From assembly GCA_002395925.1 (NCBI GenBank), contig DGVM01000198.1, positions 731-48,457 of the forward strand: 47,727 nt of DNA, read 5' to 3'. Below the pieces are notes generated by a model. That model had not been told where the DNA came from. It was given only the letters and a program-made list of their open reading frames with translations, and searched no databases. A program made the translations under genes and the position numbers. Below, one piece after another: positions 7,541-15,704 of this stretch; positions within the stretch are counted from its first letter, which is position 1, and each line of letters opens with the position of its first letter. This stretch comes from Bacteroidales bacterium UBA4284. Its GTDB lineage: Bacteria; Bacteroidota; Bacteroidia; Bacteroidales; UBA932.

Positions 7541-9346
7541 TTATCGTGCAAAATTAGCAATTTTCCGGCACTTCTGCTGCAACCATCGGGCCGTATCGTC
7601 ATCGAGCAGCGGAGAAAGTGTGTCGAAGACCCGCTGATGATAGGCGTCGAGCCACTCCAGCTCGGTGGTGTCGAGCATGCCGGGGACCAGGATGGAAGTG
7701 TCGAAGGGGCATAGCGTAAGGGGCTCGAAGCTCAGCCAGCGGCCGAATTCGTTCTCGCCGGCCGTTACGCACAGAAGCAGGTTTTCGTGACGCACCCCAT
7801 GCATGCCTTCGCGGTAGATGCCGGGTTCGTCGGAAATTATCATTCCGGGCTGCAGCGGCACCGGGTTGAGGTTCTGACGCACGTCCTGCGGTCCTTCGTG
7901 CACCCCCAGGAAGCAGCCTACGCCATGACCGGTGCCGTGACCGAAGTTCCGGCGCAGGCGCCACAGAGGCTCGCGTGCAAGCGCGTCGATGCGGCATCCG
8001 GGAGTGCCCTCTGGGAATACCGCCATGGCAAGGTCGATGTGCCCCTTGAGCACTGCGGTGTAATCTTCCCGTTCCAGCGGAGTACACTCTCCAAGCGGCA
8101 CGGTGCGTGTGATGTCGGTGGTTCCGTCGAGGTACTGACCTCCCGAATCGCACAGATACAGGCCGGACTGTCCCAGCAGGGGAGCGTCGGAGGATGGAGT
8201 AACATAGTGAGGCAGAGCTGCCCCGGGCCCGTATGCAGAGATGGTCTCGAAGCTGTCGCCAACGTATTCGTCGGCAGCTGCGCGCAGCGAGCGGAGGTGC
8301 ACCGCGGCATCCCATTCGCTTACTACGCGGTCGGCCTGTACCGAGCGCTCGAGCCAGTAGAGAAAGCGCACCATTGCGACGCCGTCGCGCACGTGAGCCT
8401 GCCGCATCCCCTCGATTTCGACCGGATTTTTGACGGCCTTGGCAAGGCGTACGGGGCTGCTGCAGCAGTCGAGCGTGGCCCCGCAACCGTCCAGGGTGCT
8501 GCGAAGCTGCCAGTTCAGGGTGGAAGGGTCGGTGCTTATGCGCATGCCGCAGCAGTCTGACAGGGCCTCGTCAATCTGGTCGTAAGCCTCGAGCGCAATG
8601 CCTTCTGCGGCAAGGGTTTCGAAAGTGCGCTCCGATACGGGATCCTCGATGCTGTCTTTGAGGACGAACCAGGAAGCGTCTGTCTGAGTAACGAGCAGGT
8701 AGCTGATTACCAGCGGATTGTATTCAATGTCGGATGCGCGTACGTTCAGCGTCCAGGCAATCTCGTCAAGGGCGGTGAGCAGGATGGCGTCGGAGCCGCG
8801 GCTGCGGATGAAGTCCCTCAGCATTGCGAGTTTCTCCTCTCTGGACATGCCGGGATCGACGGTAGATACGCTCGTCTGCGGTATGGGCGGACGGTCGGTC
8901 CACAGCAGGTTCATGAAGTCCGGAGAACTGATGATGGAAGGCGGTTCGGGAAAGGCGCCGGCGATTTCCTCGACAAAGCTGCAGCAGGCTGTCGCTCCGT
9001 CGATGGCAATAACGCAGTCCTTGTGTCCTTCGAACCAGCCGGAAAGCCATTGGGGAATCAGGACCTCCCCGGGCACGCGCGTCTTGTGAAGTTCCACACC
9101 CGTGCCTGCGAGCTGCGTGTTTGCTTGAATGAAGTAACGCGTGTCCGTCCACAGGCCCGCATGATCGGCTGTGACGACAAGGTCGGCGGCCTCACCGGTG
9201 AATCCGGTAAGCCACTGTATCTGCTTGTAGCGCTCGGCCGGATACTCGCTGCCGTGCGGGTCGGAGCCGGTCAGCACCACTGCATCCCATTCCCTTGCCC
9301 TCATCAGGGCGCGCAGGGACTCAATCCGGTCGGCGTACTTGTTCAT
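7541..9346 (-). CDS. pepP: Xaa-Pro aminopeptidase (M24B, aminopeptidase P family)
   Basis: A 601-residue metallopeptidase that removes an N-terminal residue preceding proline, probably in the cytoplasm since no signal peptide is seen. Two creatinase-like N-terminal domains (about 5-310) precede the pita-bread catalytic domain (about 315-540). Metal ligands are visible as C-D-S-G-G-Q-Y-L-D-G-T-T-D (about 398-410), the His in G-H-G-T-G-H-G-V-G (about 470), the Glu in D-E-P-G-I-Y (about 507) and the Glu in H-E-N-L-L-L (about 521). The C-terminal tail (E-P-L-T-L-C-P-F-D) is that of the long, about 600-residue, aminopeptidase P form found in Bacteroidota and eukaryotes. Its ATG overlaps the nadE stop by 4 bases. 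The gene symbol is by family; the long form is not a strict orthologue of E. coli PepP. Confidence 0.93.
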   Translation of the reverse strand: MNKYADRIESLRALMRAREWDAVVLTGSDPHGSEYPAERYKQIQWLTGFTGEAADLVVTADHAGLWTDTRYFIQANTQLAGTGVELHKTRVPGEVLIPQWLSGWFEGHKDCVIAIDGATACCSFVEEIAGAFPEPPSIISSPDFMNLLWTDRPPIPQTSVSTVDPGMSREEKLAMLRDFIRSRGSDAILLTALDEIAWTLNVRASDIEYNPLVISYLLVTQTDASWFVLKDSIEDPVSERTFETLAAEGIALEAYDQIDEALSDCCGMRISTDPSTLNWQLRSTLDGCGATLDCCSSPVRLAKAVKNPVEIEGMRQAHVRDGVAMVRFLYWLERSVQADRVVSEWDAAVHLRSLRAAADEYVGDSFETISAYGPGAALPHYVTPSSDAPLLGQSGLYLCDSGGQYLDGTTDITRTVPLGECTPLEREDYTAVLKGHIDLAMAVFPEGTPGCRIDALAREPLWRLRRNFGHGTGHGVGCFLGVHEGPQDVRQNLNPVPLQPGMIISDEPGIYREGMHGVRHENLLLCVTAGENEFGRWLSFEPLTLCPFDTSILVPGMLDTTELEWLDAYHQRVFDTLSPLLDDDTARWLQQKCRKIANFAR

Positions 9347-10077
9347 AACTGTGGGATGAATGTGGGGATGTGCAGAATCTGCGTCTTGAAGAGGTTGCGG
9401 CGGTGCATGCCGTCGATTTTCTCTTTTGTAGCAGGGTCGTCGCAGATGCCGTCGCGGATGTAGCGGTCGAGCGTGGCATAGGAGAATCCGAATTTGACTT
9501 CGTCGGGACAGGAGCCGGGAAGACCGTCGTCGGGCGTCTTGTGCACCCAGTGGGCGGGCAGGCCGAGGTCGTCGCCGATGGCGAGCACTTCGCGCACCAC
9601 AAGACCTCCGAGGGGTGCAAAAGAACCGGCTGCGTCGCCGTACAGGGTCGCATAGCCGATGTAGTCCTCGCTGTAGTTGCAGGTGTTGGCCACCATGCCG
9701 TTGCAGGACTGGGCCACCGCATACAGCATCGTCATGCGTATGCGGGGAGGTATGTTCTGGATGCTCTGAAGGGAGAATCTGCCTTCCGGCATGAGCGCCC
9801 CGAGGGCGTCACACGCGGCTTCTATCTTTCCTATGGGAAGACAGAAGAAACGTATGCCCAGATACTTGCAGATTTCGTCGGCCTCGTTCAAGCTCTGGCC
9901 TTCTGCAGGCATGGCAACGCCTACTACACGCTCAGGCCCGAGAGCCTTGGCACACAGGGCGGCAGCTACGGTGCTGTCTTTGCCGCCGCTCATTCCGAGC
10001 ACCGCGGTGCATCGGGGGCCGTTCGCTTCGAACCAGCCCCGTATCCATTCTATACAGTCAGCAGTAAGTTTGTTCAT
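9343..10077 (-). CDS. nadE: NAD synthetase, ammonia-dependent type
   Basis: A 244-residue enzyme that amidates nicotinate adenine dinucleotide to NAD with ATP, the last step of NAD synthesis. The ATP pyrophosphatase P-loop S-G-G-K-D-S is at residues 30-35. The substrate-binding region N-Y-S-E-D-Y-I-G-Y-A-T-L-Y-G-D and the following P-L-G-G-L match NadE. There is no glutaminase domain, so the nitrogen donor should be ammonia. It is the first gene of a minus-strand operon with aminopeptidase P, a coiled-coil protein and hemW. A TATATTTG box ends 4 bases before the start codon, so the transcript is probably leaderless or nearly so. Confidence 0.94.
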   Translation of the reverse strand: MNKLTADCIEWIRGWFEANGPRCTAVLGMSGGKDSTVAAALCAKALGPERVVGVAMPAEGQSLNEADEICKYLGIRFFCLPIGKIEAACDALGALMPEGRFSLQSIQNIPPRIRMTMLYAVAQSCNGMVANTCNYSEDYIGYATLYGDAAGSFAPLGGLVVREVLAIGDDLGLPAHWVHKTPDDGLPGSCPDEVKFGFSYATLDRYIRDGICDDPATKEKIDGMHRRNLFKTQILHIPTFIPQL

Positions 10078-10081
10078 GTTA

Positions 10082-10089
10082 CAAATATA
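10082..10089 (-). promoter_or_regulatory. -7 box for the nadE operon
   Basis: TATATTTG on the minus strand fits TAnnTTTG exactly and ends 4 bases before the nadE ATG. No good TTTG is present at the usual distance upstream, although TTTG and CTTG occur 10-14 bases away, so the promoter may be weak or regulated. Confidence 0.55.
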
Positions 10090-10136
10090 AGAAAAGTTAC
10101 AAACAAGTGCTGCTGCTCTGCACTCTCTCAGCTAAT

Positions 10137-10163
10137 GCGTGAAATGCAACTTACATTTCACGC
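10137..10163 (-). terminator. Hairpin after the Spy/CpxP-like gene
   Basis: A perfect 10-bp inverted repeat, GCGTGAAATG and CATTTCACGC, with a 7-base loop. It lies 3 bases after the stop of the Spy/CpxP-like gene and upstream of the nadE promoter, so it probably separates the two minus-strand operons. There is no T-run after it. Confidence 0.6.
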
Positions 10164-10166
10164 TGC

Positions 10167-10730
10167 TTATTCTCCGGCCTTGCCGGCTGCGGGAGCGCCG
10201 TTTAAGACCTTGCTCCCATCTCTGTGCCCTCTGACCTGACCGCGGCGTCTGTCTGCATGTGCGGCTTTGCCGTCCTTGGGGCCGCGGCCGCCTCCGAGCT
10301 TGCCGAGCTGCCGGCGCAGGAACTTCTCCTCGCAAGTGTAGAACTTGGCCACCTTGTCGGCGGAAAGGATTTTCTTGTAATCCTTTGCATTCTTGACATG
10401 GAGATTGACGTTGGCTTCCTTGGCCTTGAGGTAGGAGTCCAGAGCGGCCTCGATGCCGCTGCCAGCCGCGATGGCGTCGGAGAGGGCCTTGTAGGCCTGG
10501 CGCTCAGCCCGAACGAGGGCGTGCTGCTCCTCTTCGATTTTGTTATAGACCGGCCAGAAGGATTCGGCTTCCTTTGCGTCGAGTCCGACCTCGGAGGTGA
10601 TGAATGCGACCTTTTCCGCTTTGATTTTCTCGAAGTCGGGTTTTCCGTGCCCCCTGTGACCGCCCTGGGGCTGGGCGAAAGCTGCGACCGAAATGCCGGC
10701 GGCGAGCAATGCAACAAACAACTTTTTCAT
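10167..10730 (-). CDS. Periplasmic Spy/CpxP-like protein
   Basis: A 187-residue secreted protein. The signal peptide ends near A-A-F-A (about residue 19). The mature part is helical and charged, with the A-F-I-T-S-E-V-G-L-D-A-K-E-A-E-S-F-W-P-V-Y segment (about 42-62) typical of Bacteroidota proteins distantly related to Spy/CpxP periplasmic chaperones. The C-terminal 45 residues are rich in Gly, Arg and Lys and probably disordered. It lies 25 bases downstream of a small membrane protein and an ECF sigma gene, an arrangement that suggests an envelope-stress module in which this is the effector or sensor. Substrate and stress are unknown; a metal-related role is also possible for such His/Gly-rich N-termini (G-G-H-R-G-H-G). 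Confidence 0.8.
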   Translation of the reverse strand: MKKLFVALLAAGISVAAFAQPQGGHRGHGKPDFEKIKAEKVAFITSEVGLDAKEAESFWPVYNKIEEEQHALVRAERQAYKALSDAIAAGSGIEAALDSYLKAKEANVNLHVKNAKDYKKILSADKVAKFYTCEEKFLRRQLGKLGGGRGPKDGKAAHADRRRGQVRGHRDGSKVLNGAPAAGKAGE

Positions 10731-10755
10731 TTCAACCTTATTTTAATAACTAACC

Positions 10756-11016
10756 TTAATATGCATTTTCGACCTGTGCGAGCGTGGTGCCGGACTCGAT
10801 GAGGTATTCTATTATAATTTCGTCGCTCACCGGGGCCGCAGACTGCGTGCGTCTGAGTATGAAGTTTCCGGCTACGAAGAGAATCAGGAAACTGGCGGCG
10901 AGGGCGAAGTAGGGAACAGGGCTGATGCGGTTCCTGCGGGCCGGAATCTGTCCGAGCCGTTCCTCGAGCTTGTCCATGTAACCCTCGGGCATCGAATATG
11001 GCATTTGCTTTTTCAT
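10756..11016 (-). CDS. Small single-pass membrane protein, possible anti-sigma factor
   Basis: An 86-residue protein: cytoplasmic N-terminus with the pattern M-P-E-G-Y-M-D-K-L-E-E-R-L (about 8-20), one transmembrane helix (about 34-54, Y-F-A-L-A-A-S-F-L-I-L-F) and a short acidic periplasmic tail. No zinc-binding anti-sigma motif (HxxxCxxC) is present. Position between an ECF sigma gene (34 bases upstream) and a Spy/CpxP-like gene suggests it holds the sigma factor at the membrane. This is inference from context; I do not recognise a named family. Confidence 0.7.
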   Translation of the reverse strand: MKKQMPYSMPEGYMDKLEERLGQIPARRNRISPVPYFALAASFLILFVAGNFILRRTQSAAPVSDEIIIEYLIESGTTLAQVENAY

Positions 11017-11050
11017 TTCGCTTTCTTAGACGTTGGGCGGAGGCTTGGGT

Positions 11051-11557
11051 TTAATCCTCCGAAGTTAAAAATTGCTTTACTTTCTCGTATGCGATGTGGT
11101 AGGACGCCTTGAGCGCACCTACGCTGGTCCCGGTTATATCGCTTATCTGCTCGTAACTCAGTTCTTCCCAGTATCGCATGCCGAACACCAGCCGCTGCTT
11201 GTCCGGTAGGCGCATCAGGGCCTTGCGCAACTTCCTCATGACGGCGTCGCCGTCGAGCCGCGGGTCGGGGTCGCCGATGCGTTCCGCTTCTGCGTCGATA
11301 GTGGAAAAGCGCAGCGCCGCACGTACGCGGGCCTTGCGCAAATGGCTGATAGTCTCGTTGGTGGCGATTCGCCAGAGCCAGGTAAAAGGCTCGGCCTCGC
11401 CACGGAATCCGTCCAGGGAGTTCCAGACTTTTATGAAGATTTCCTGCAACAGGTCGTCGGCGTCCTCATGGCTTCCGACCATGGAACGCACGTGCCAGTA
11501 CAGCCTTTCGCTGTACTGCCTCACCAGGGAGTTGAAAAACTGTTCCTTCTGCTGCAT
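11051..11557 (-). CDS. ECF RNA polymerase sigma factor (RpoE-like)
   Basis: A 168-residue sigma factor with region 2 (about 10-80: D-A-D-D-L-L-Q-E-I-F-I-K-V-W and F-T-W-L-W-R-I-A-T-N) and region 4 (about 105-160: L-S-Y-E-Q-I-S-D-I-T-G-T-S-V-G-A-L-K). The ATG at 11555-11557 is preceded by an AAAGGGAG stretch; a TTG six codons upstream is less likely. It starts 33 bases after the lepA stop and is followed by a small membrane protein and a Spy/CpxP-like protein, which it probably controls together with itself. Read-through from lepA would give a basal level. Confidence 0.92.
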   Translation of the reverse strand: MQQKEQFFNSLVRQYSERLYWHVRSMVGSHEDADDLLQEIFIKVWNSLDGFRGEAEPFTWLWRIATNETISHLRKARVRAALRFSTIDAEAERIGDPDPRLDGDAVMRKLRKALMRLPDKQRLVFGMRYWEELSYEQISDITGTSVGALKASYHIAYEKVKQFLTSED

Positions 11558-11590
11558 ACGCTCCCTTTGACGCAAAAGGCGCGCCGGGGT

Positions 11591-13375
11591 TTAACTGTCC
11601 AGCTTGAGCACCGCCATGAATGCGCTCTGCGGCACCTGGACGGTACCTATCTGGCGCATGCGCTTCTTACCCTCCTTCTGCTTTTCGAGGAGCTTGCGCT
11701 TGCGGGTGACGTCGCCGCCGTAGCACTTGGCGGTAACGTCCTTGCGTACCTGCTTGACGGTTTCGCGGGCGATGATCTTGGCTCCGATGGCGGCCTGGAT
11801 GGGTATGTCGAACTGCTGCCGGGGGATGAGTTCCTTGAGCTTTTCGCACATCTTGCGCCCGAAGGTGTAGGCGTTGTCTTCGTGAATCAGGGTGCTGAGT
11901 GCGTCTGCAGGTTCGCCGTTGAGCAGGATGTCGAGCTTGACGAGCCTGGCCGGACGGTACGACGTTATATGATAATCAAACGAAGCATATCCCTTGCTGA
12001 TGGTCTTCAGCTTGTCGTAGAAGTCGAACACTATCTCGCTCAGCGGCATGTCGTAGTTGAGCTCTACGCGGTCGGCGGTTATGTAATGCTGGCTGACCAG
12101 CGTGCCGCGGCGGTCGAGGCACAGCTTCATGATGGGGCCGAAGAATTCGGTCTTGCTGATAATCTGCGCACGGATGAATGGTTCCTCGATGTGGTCGATG
12201 AGCGTGGGTGCCGGAAGTCCCGAGGGATTGTGCACGTCGAGCACGTCTCCCTGCATCGTATATACCTTGTACGATACGTTGGGGACGGTAGTGATTACGT
12301 CCATGTCGAATTCGCGGAACAGGCGCTCCTGCACGATTTCCAGATGCAGCAGGCCGAGGAATCCGCAACGGAAGCCGCTGCCGAGCGCCAGCGAACTCTC
12401 CGGCTCATATACGAACGACGCGTCATTGAGCTGGAACTTCTCGAGTACGCTGCGCAGTTCTTCGAACTTATCGGCCTGTACGGGGTACATTCCGGCGAAA
12501 ACCATAGGCTTGACCTCCTCGAATCCGGCGATTGCCGTCTCGCAAGGACGGGCGACATGCGTGATGGTATCGCCGACCTTGACCTCCACCGCGCTCTTGA
12601 TGCCGGTGATGATATATCCCACGTCGCCGCAGCCTACCTCGGTGCCGGGTATGAGTTTCATCTTGAGGGAACCCACTTCTTCCACTTCGTATTCCATTCC
12701 GGTGGCGACGAACTTGACCTTGTCACCCTTGCTTATGCTGCCGCCCTCTACCTTGAAGTAGGCGACGACGCCGCGGAACGGGTTGAATACGGAGTCGAAA
12801 ATAAGGGCCTGGAGCGGGGCCTGCGGGTCTCCGTGGGGTGAGGGAATCTTTTCCACTATGGCGTCCAGTATGGGAGCGACGCCTTCGCCGGTGCGCGCGG
12901 AAACCTTGAATACGTCATCGGGCTCGCAGCCGAGCAGATCGCAGATTTCGTCGGTCACGACCTCAATCTGGGCGGATTCCATGTCTATCTTGTTGAGGAC
13001 GGGGATGATTTCCAGGCCGTGGTCGATGGCCATGTAGAGATTGGAAATGGTCTGGGCCTGAACGCCTTGCGAAGCGTCCACCACCAGCAGGGCGCCTTCG
13101 CATGCGGCGATGCTGCGGGAAACTTCGTAGGAGAAGTCCACGTGGCCGGGAGTGTCGATGAGGTTGAGTCTGTAGCCCTTGTAGCTCATCTGGATGGCGT
13201 GGCTCTTGATGGTGATGCCCTTCTCCCTCTCGAGGTCCATGTCGTCGAGGACCTGGTTCTCCATGTCGCGCTCGCTCAGCGTGCTGGTGAGTTCCAGCAG
13301 GCGGTCGGCCAGGGTGCTTTTGCCATGGTCGATGTGGGCGATGATGCAAAAATTGCGTATTCTGTTCATTTCCAT
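11591..13375 (-). CDS. lepA: Elongation factor 4 (LepA), translational GTPase
   Basis: A 594-residue ribosome-associated GTPase, the standard LepA length. Visible elements are the P-loop A-H-I-D-H-G-K-S-T (13-21), [12 protein letters not shown], the EF-G-like domains and the LepA-specific C-terminal domain with the basic stretch [22 protein letters not shown]. LepA promotes correct initiation or back-translocation on ribosomes. Two in-frame ATGs (13375 and 13369) lie 8 and 14 bases from a TATCTTTG box, so the message is leaderless or nearly so; the second start (M-N-R-I-R-N-F) may be the real one. It is divergent from the transketolase genes. Confidence 0.97.
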   Translation of the reverse strand: MEMNRIRNFCIIAHIDHGKSTLADRLLELTSTLSERDMENQVLDDMDLEREKGITIKSHAIQMSYKGYRLNLIDTPGHVDFSYEVSRSIAACEGALLVVDASQGVQAQTISNLYMAIDHGLEIIPVLNKIDMESAQIEVVTDEICDLLGCEPDDVFKVSARTGEGVAPILDAIVEKIPSPHGDPQAPLQALIFDSVFNPFRGVVAYFKVEGGSISKGDKVKFVATGMEYEVEEVGSLKMKLIPGTEVGCGDVGYIITGIKSAVEVKVGDTITHVARPCETAIAGFEEVKPMVFAGMYPVQADKFEELRSVLEKFQLNDASFVYEPESSLALGSGFRCGFLGLLHLEIVQERLFREFDMDVITTVPNVSYKVYTMQGDVLDVHNPSGLPAPTLIDHIEEPFIRAQIISKTEFFGPIMKLCLDRRGTLVSQHYITADRVELNYDMPLSEIVFDFYDKLKTISKGYASFDYHITSYRPARLVKLDILLNGEPADALSTLIHEDNAYTFGRKMCEKLKELIPRQQFDIPIQAAIGAKIIARETVKQVRKDVTAKCYGGDVTRKRKLLEKQKEGKKRMRQIGTVQVPQSAFMAVLKLDS

Positions 13376-13383
13376 ACCAGGTG

Positions 13384-13411
13384 CAAAGATACATTAAATT
13401 TGTTATCTTTG
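13384..13411. promoter_or_regulatory. Divergent overlapping promoters of lepA and the transketolase genes
   Basis: Two TATCTTTG boxes face away from each other: CAAAGATA (13384-13391) serves lepA on the minus strand and TATCTTTG (13404-13411) serves the transketolase operon on the plus strand, 12 bases apart. The same spacing recurs at 18638-18665. Neither has a clear TTTG at -33, and each -33 position falls beside the other's -7 box, so polymerase binding in one direction should exclude the other. Confidence 0.7.
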
Positions 13412-13439
13412 TGAATTGACAAATAAAACTACTTTCTAT

Positions 13440-14279
13440 ATGGCTACACCTCAAGAATTGGGCAGGATTGCGTCCCAGGTACGCAGGGACATCGTCCGTA
13501 TGGTAACAAGCGCCAAGTCCGGCCATCCCGGCGGATCGCTCGGTATCACTGATGTCCTCGTGACCCTGTATTTCAGTGAAATGAAACATAATCCCGCTCT
13601 CTGGCGCCGGGACGCCAAGGGGCAGGATGCATTCATCCTCTCCGCCGGTCACCTGGCACCGGTATATTATTCCGTGCTTTCCAGAGCCGGTTATTTCCCC
13701 GTGAGCGAACTGGGAACGTTGCGCAAGTTCGGCTCCCGTCTGCAGGGCCATCCCTGCACTACCGACAATCTTCCCGGTGTCTTCCAGCCTTCGGGCTCGC
13801 TCGGACAGGGGCTTTCCTGCGCTGCCGGCATCGCACTCGGAAAGAAGCTGGACGGCGCTGCCGAACGGGTTTTCTGCCTGCTTGGCGACGGCGAGAGCGA
13901 AGAGGGACAGATATGGGAGGCAGGCATGTGGGCCGCCCATCACAAGCTCGACAATCTTGTGGCCTTCACCGACTGGAACGGTCAGCAGATCGACGGACCC
14001 GTCGAATCCGTTGGGGGAGTCGGTGACCTTCGCGACAAGTGGACCGCATTCGGCTGGGAAGTCATAGAGGCGGACGGCCACGACTACGAGTCCATACTCA
14101 AGGCTTTCGAGCTTGCCCGCGCAGCAAACGGCAAACCCAAGATGATACTTTTCCGCACCGAGATGGGTCATGGCGTGGACTTTATGGCCGGCACTCACAA
14201 ATGGCACGGCAAGGCCCCCAGCGCCGAACAGTGCGCACAGGCCCTTGAGCAGTTGGAAGAAACATTAGGAGATTATTAG
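13440..14279 (+). CDS. tktA: Transketolase, N-terminal (thiamine diphosphate-binding) subunit
   Basis: A 279-residue protein equal to the N-terminal third of a classical transketolase. It carries the S-G-H-P-G-G-S motif (27-33) and the thiamine diphosphate/magnesium motif G-D-G-E-S-E-E-G-Q (about 149-157), plus W-N-G-Q-Q-I-D-G-P. The split into two subunits is common in Bacteroidota, archaea and some Firmicutes. The ATG at 13440 lies about 28 bases after the -7 box; a TTG upstream falls too near the promoter. The C-terminal subunit follows after 4 bases. Together they transfer two-carbon units in the pentose phosphate pathway. Confidence 0.95.
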   Translation: MATPQELGRIASQVRRDIVRMVTSAKSGHPGGSLGITDVLVTLYFSEMKHNPALWRRDAKGQDAFILSAGHLAPVYYSVLSRAGYFPVSELGTLRKFGSRLQGHPCTTDNLPGVFQPSGSLGQGLSCAAGIALGKKLDGAAERVFCLLGDGESEEGQIWEAGMWAAHHKLDNLVAFTDWNGQQIDGPVESVGGVGDLRDKWTAFGWEVIEADGHDYESILKAFELARAANGKPKMILFRTEMGHGVDFMAGTHKWHGKAPSAEQCAQALEQLEETLGDY

Positions 14280-14283
14280 GATT

Positions 14284-15240
14284 ATGAAAAAATATACAGA
14301 CCAGGGTAAAATCGATACCCGCAGCGGCTTCGGGGCAGGGCTCGTCGAGGCCGGAAGAAAAGATTCCCGCGTAATCGCCATGACGGCCGACTTGAAGGGA
14401 TCCCTCAAAATGGACGCATTTGCCGCCGAGTTCCCCGACCGCTTCATCCAGTGCGGCATCGCCGAGGCCAATATGGTCGGCGCCGCTGCAGGTCTTGCAA
14501 TCACCGGCAAGGTGCCTTTCATCGGTTCCTTCGCAGAATTCGTAACAGGCCGTGTATATGACCAGCTCCGTCAGGAGGTCGCTTATGGCCACACCAACGT
14601 CAAGATAGCCTCGTCGCATGCCGGCATTACTCTCGGCGAGGACGGAGCGACGCACCAGACCATGGAAGACATGGCCATTATGCGCGCACTTCCCGGCATG
14701 GCTGTCGTGGTCCCCTGTGATTACAATCAGACCATGCAGGCTACGATAGCCGCCGCGCAGTGGGACGGACCGGTGTATCTGCGTTTCGGACGTCCTGCGG
14801 TCCCCAATTTCACCGATCCCCAGGAGCCTTTCGAAATCGGCAGGATTTACGTCATGAACGAGGGCTCCGACGTTACCCTTGCGGCATGCGGCCATCTTGT
14901 TTGGGAGGCCCTCGGGGCTGCCGAAATCCTTGAGGCAGAAGGGATAAGCGCGGAGGTTCTGAACGTTGCGACCGTCAAGCCGCTCGATACCGGGACCCTG
15001 CTTTCGTCGTTGCGCAAGACAGGCTGCGCGGTTGTCGCTGAGGAACACAATGCCGCCGGCGGTCTTGGTGAGGCGATTGCCGGCGCCGCCGCCGAAGCCC
15101 TTCCTGTTCCCATCTGTTTTGTCAACGGTGCCGACAAGTTCGGTTCGTCCGGTACGCCCGCTCAGCTGATGCAGGCGTGGGGATTCACCGCGGAAGGCAT
15201 CGCAGCCGCAGCCCGCAAGGCCATAGCCCGCAAGAAATGA
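14284..15240 (+). CDS. tktB: Transketolase, C-terminal (pyrimidine and C-domain) subunit
   Basis: A 318-residue partner of the preceding subunit. The pyrimidine domain has the catalytic Glu in G-I-A-E-A-N-M-V-G-A-A-A-G-L (about 57-70) and S-H-A-G-I-T-L-G-E-D-G-A-T-H-Q (about 115-130). The transketolase C-domain follows from about 190 (V-A-T-V-K-P-L-D). It can be confused with deoxyxylulose-5-phosphate synthase, but the separate matching N-terminal subunit next to it supports transketolase. Its stop overlaps the start of the next gene (ATGA). Confidence 0.95.
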   Translation: MKKYTDQGKIDTRSGFGAGLVEAGRKDSRVIAMTADLKGSLKMDAFAAEFPDRFIQCGIAEANMVGAAAGLAITGKVPFIGSFAEFVTGRVYDQLRQEVAYGHTNVKIASSHAGITLGEDGATHQTMEDMAIMRALPGMAVVVPCDYNQTMQATIAAAQWDGPVYLRFGRPAVPNFTDPQEPFEIGRIYVMNEGSDVTLAACGHLVWEALGAAEILEAEGISAEVLNVATVKPLDTGTLLSSLRKTGCAVVAEEHNAAGGLGEAIAGAAAEALPVPICFVNGADKFGSSGTPAQLMQAWGFTAEGIAAAARKAIARKK

Positions 15241-15695
15241 GATACGTCATACGTGCTGCCAAGTATTTCGTGCAGCTTCTGGTAATACTGTCGCTGATTA
15301 TCGCCATCCTTATGGTGGCGAAGGTGGTAGATACGGATATCTCTCAGCTCTTCGTCAACGGCTACGATTCCCTGTGGCAGATCGCCCTGCTGATGGCGGC
15401 ATTCGCGGCGATGTACCCGCGTCTGGGCTATACCCGCAGGGAGGCCCTTGTGCCCGGGGAGGACGGAGAAGTGTATCCCGTTCTCGACCGGATAATGACA
15501 GCCCATGGATACGTCAAAGAACAGCGCACCGACGGAGTCATTGCATATCGCAAATCCTCCGTCGGTGACCGCCTGACTCGTCTGTGGGAAGACCGCATAA
15601 CGGTAAGCCGCGTAGCGGTCGGCTTTGAACTCGAAGGCCTGGGCCGCGATGTTGTGCGGCTGGTTAATGCCTTGAGGGACAGTTCTTTGGGTTAA
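15237..15695 (+). CDS. Small membrane protein of unknown function
   Basis: A 152-residue protein with two predicted transmembrane helices (about 11-30, V-Q-L-L-V-I-L-S-L-I-I-A-I-L, and about 43-60) and a cytoplasmic C-terminal half of about 90 residues (A-Y-R-K-S-S-V-G-D-R-L-T-R-L-W-E-D). The ATG at 15237 overlaps the transketolase stop by 4 bases, which implies translational coupling. I recognise no named family. Its stop codon lies inside a hairpin shared with the opposing GH31 gene. Confidence 0.82.
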   Translation: MRYVIRAAKYFVQLLVILSLIIAILMVAKVVDTDISQLFVNGYDSLWQIALLMAAFAAMYPRLGYTRREALVPGEDGEVYPVLDRIMTAHGYVKEQRTDGVIAYRKSSVGDRLTRLWEDRITVSRVAVGFELEGLGRDVVRLVNALRDSSLG

Positions 15696-15704
15696 ACTGT
15701 CCCT
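15675..15704. terminator. Shared hairpin spanning two facing stop codons
   Basis: AGGGACAGTT (15675-15684) and AACTGTCCCT (15695-15704) form a perfect 10-bp inverted repeat with a 10-base loop. It includes the TAA of the small membrane protein and touches the TAG of the GH31 gene, only 7 bases apart. It is placed to stop transcription from both directions. Confidence 0.65.
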
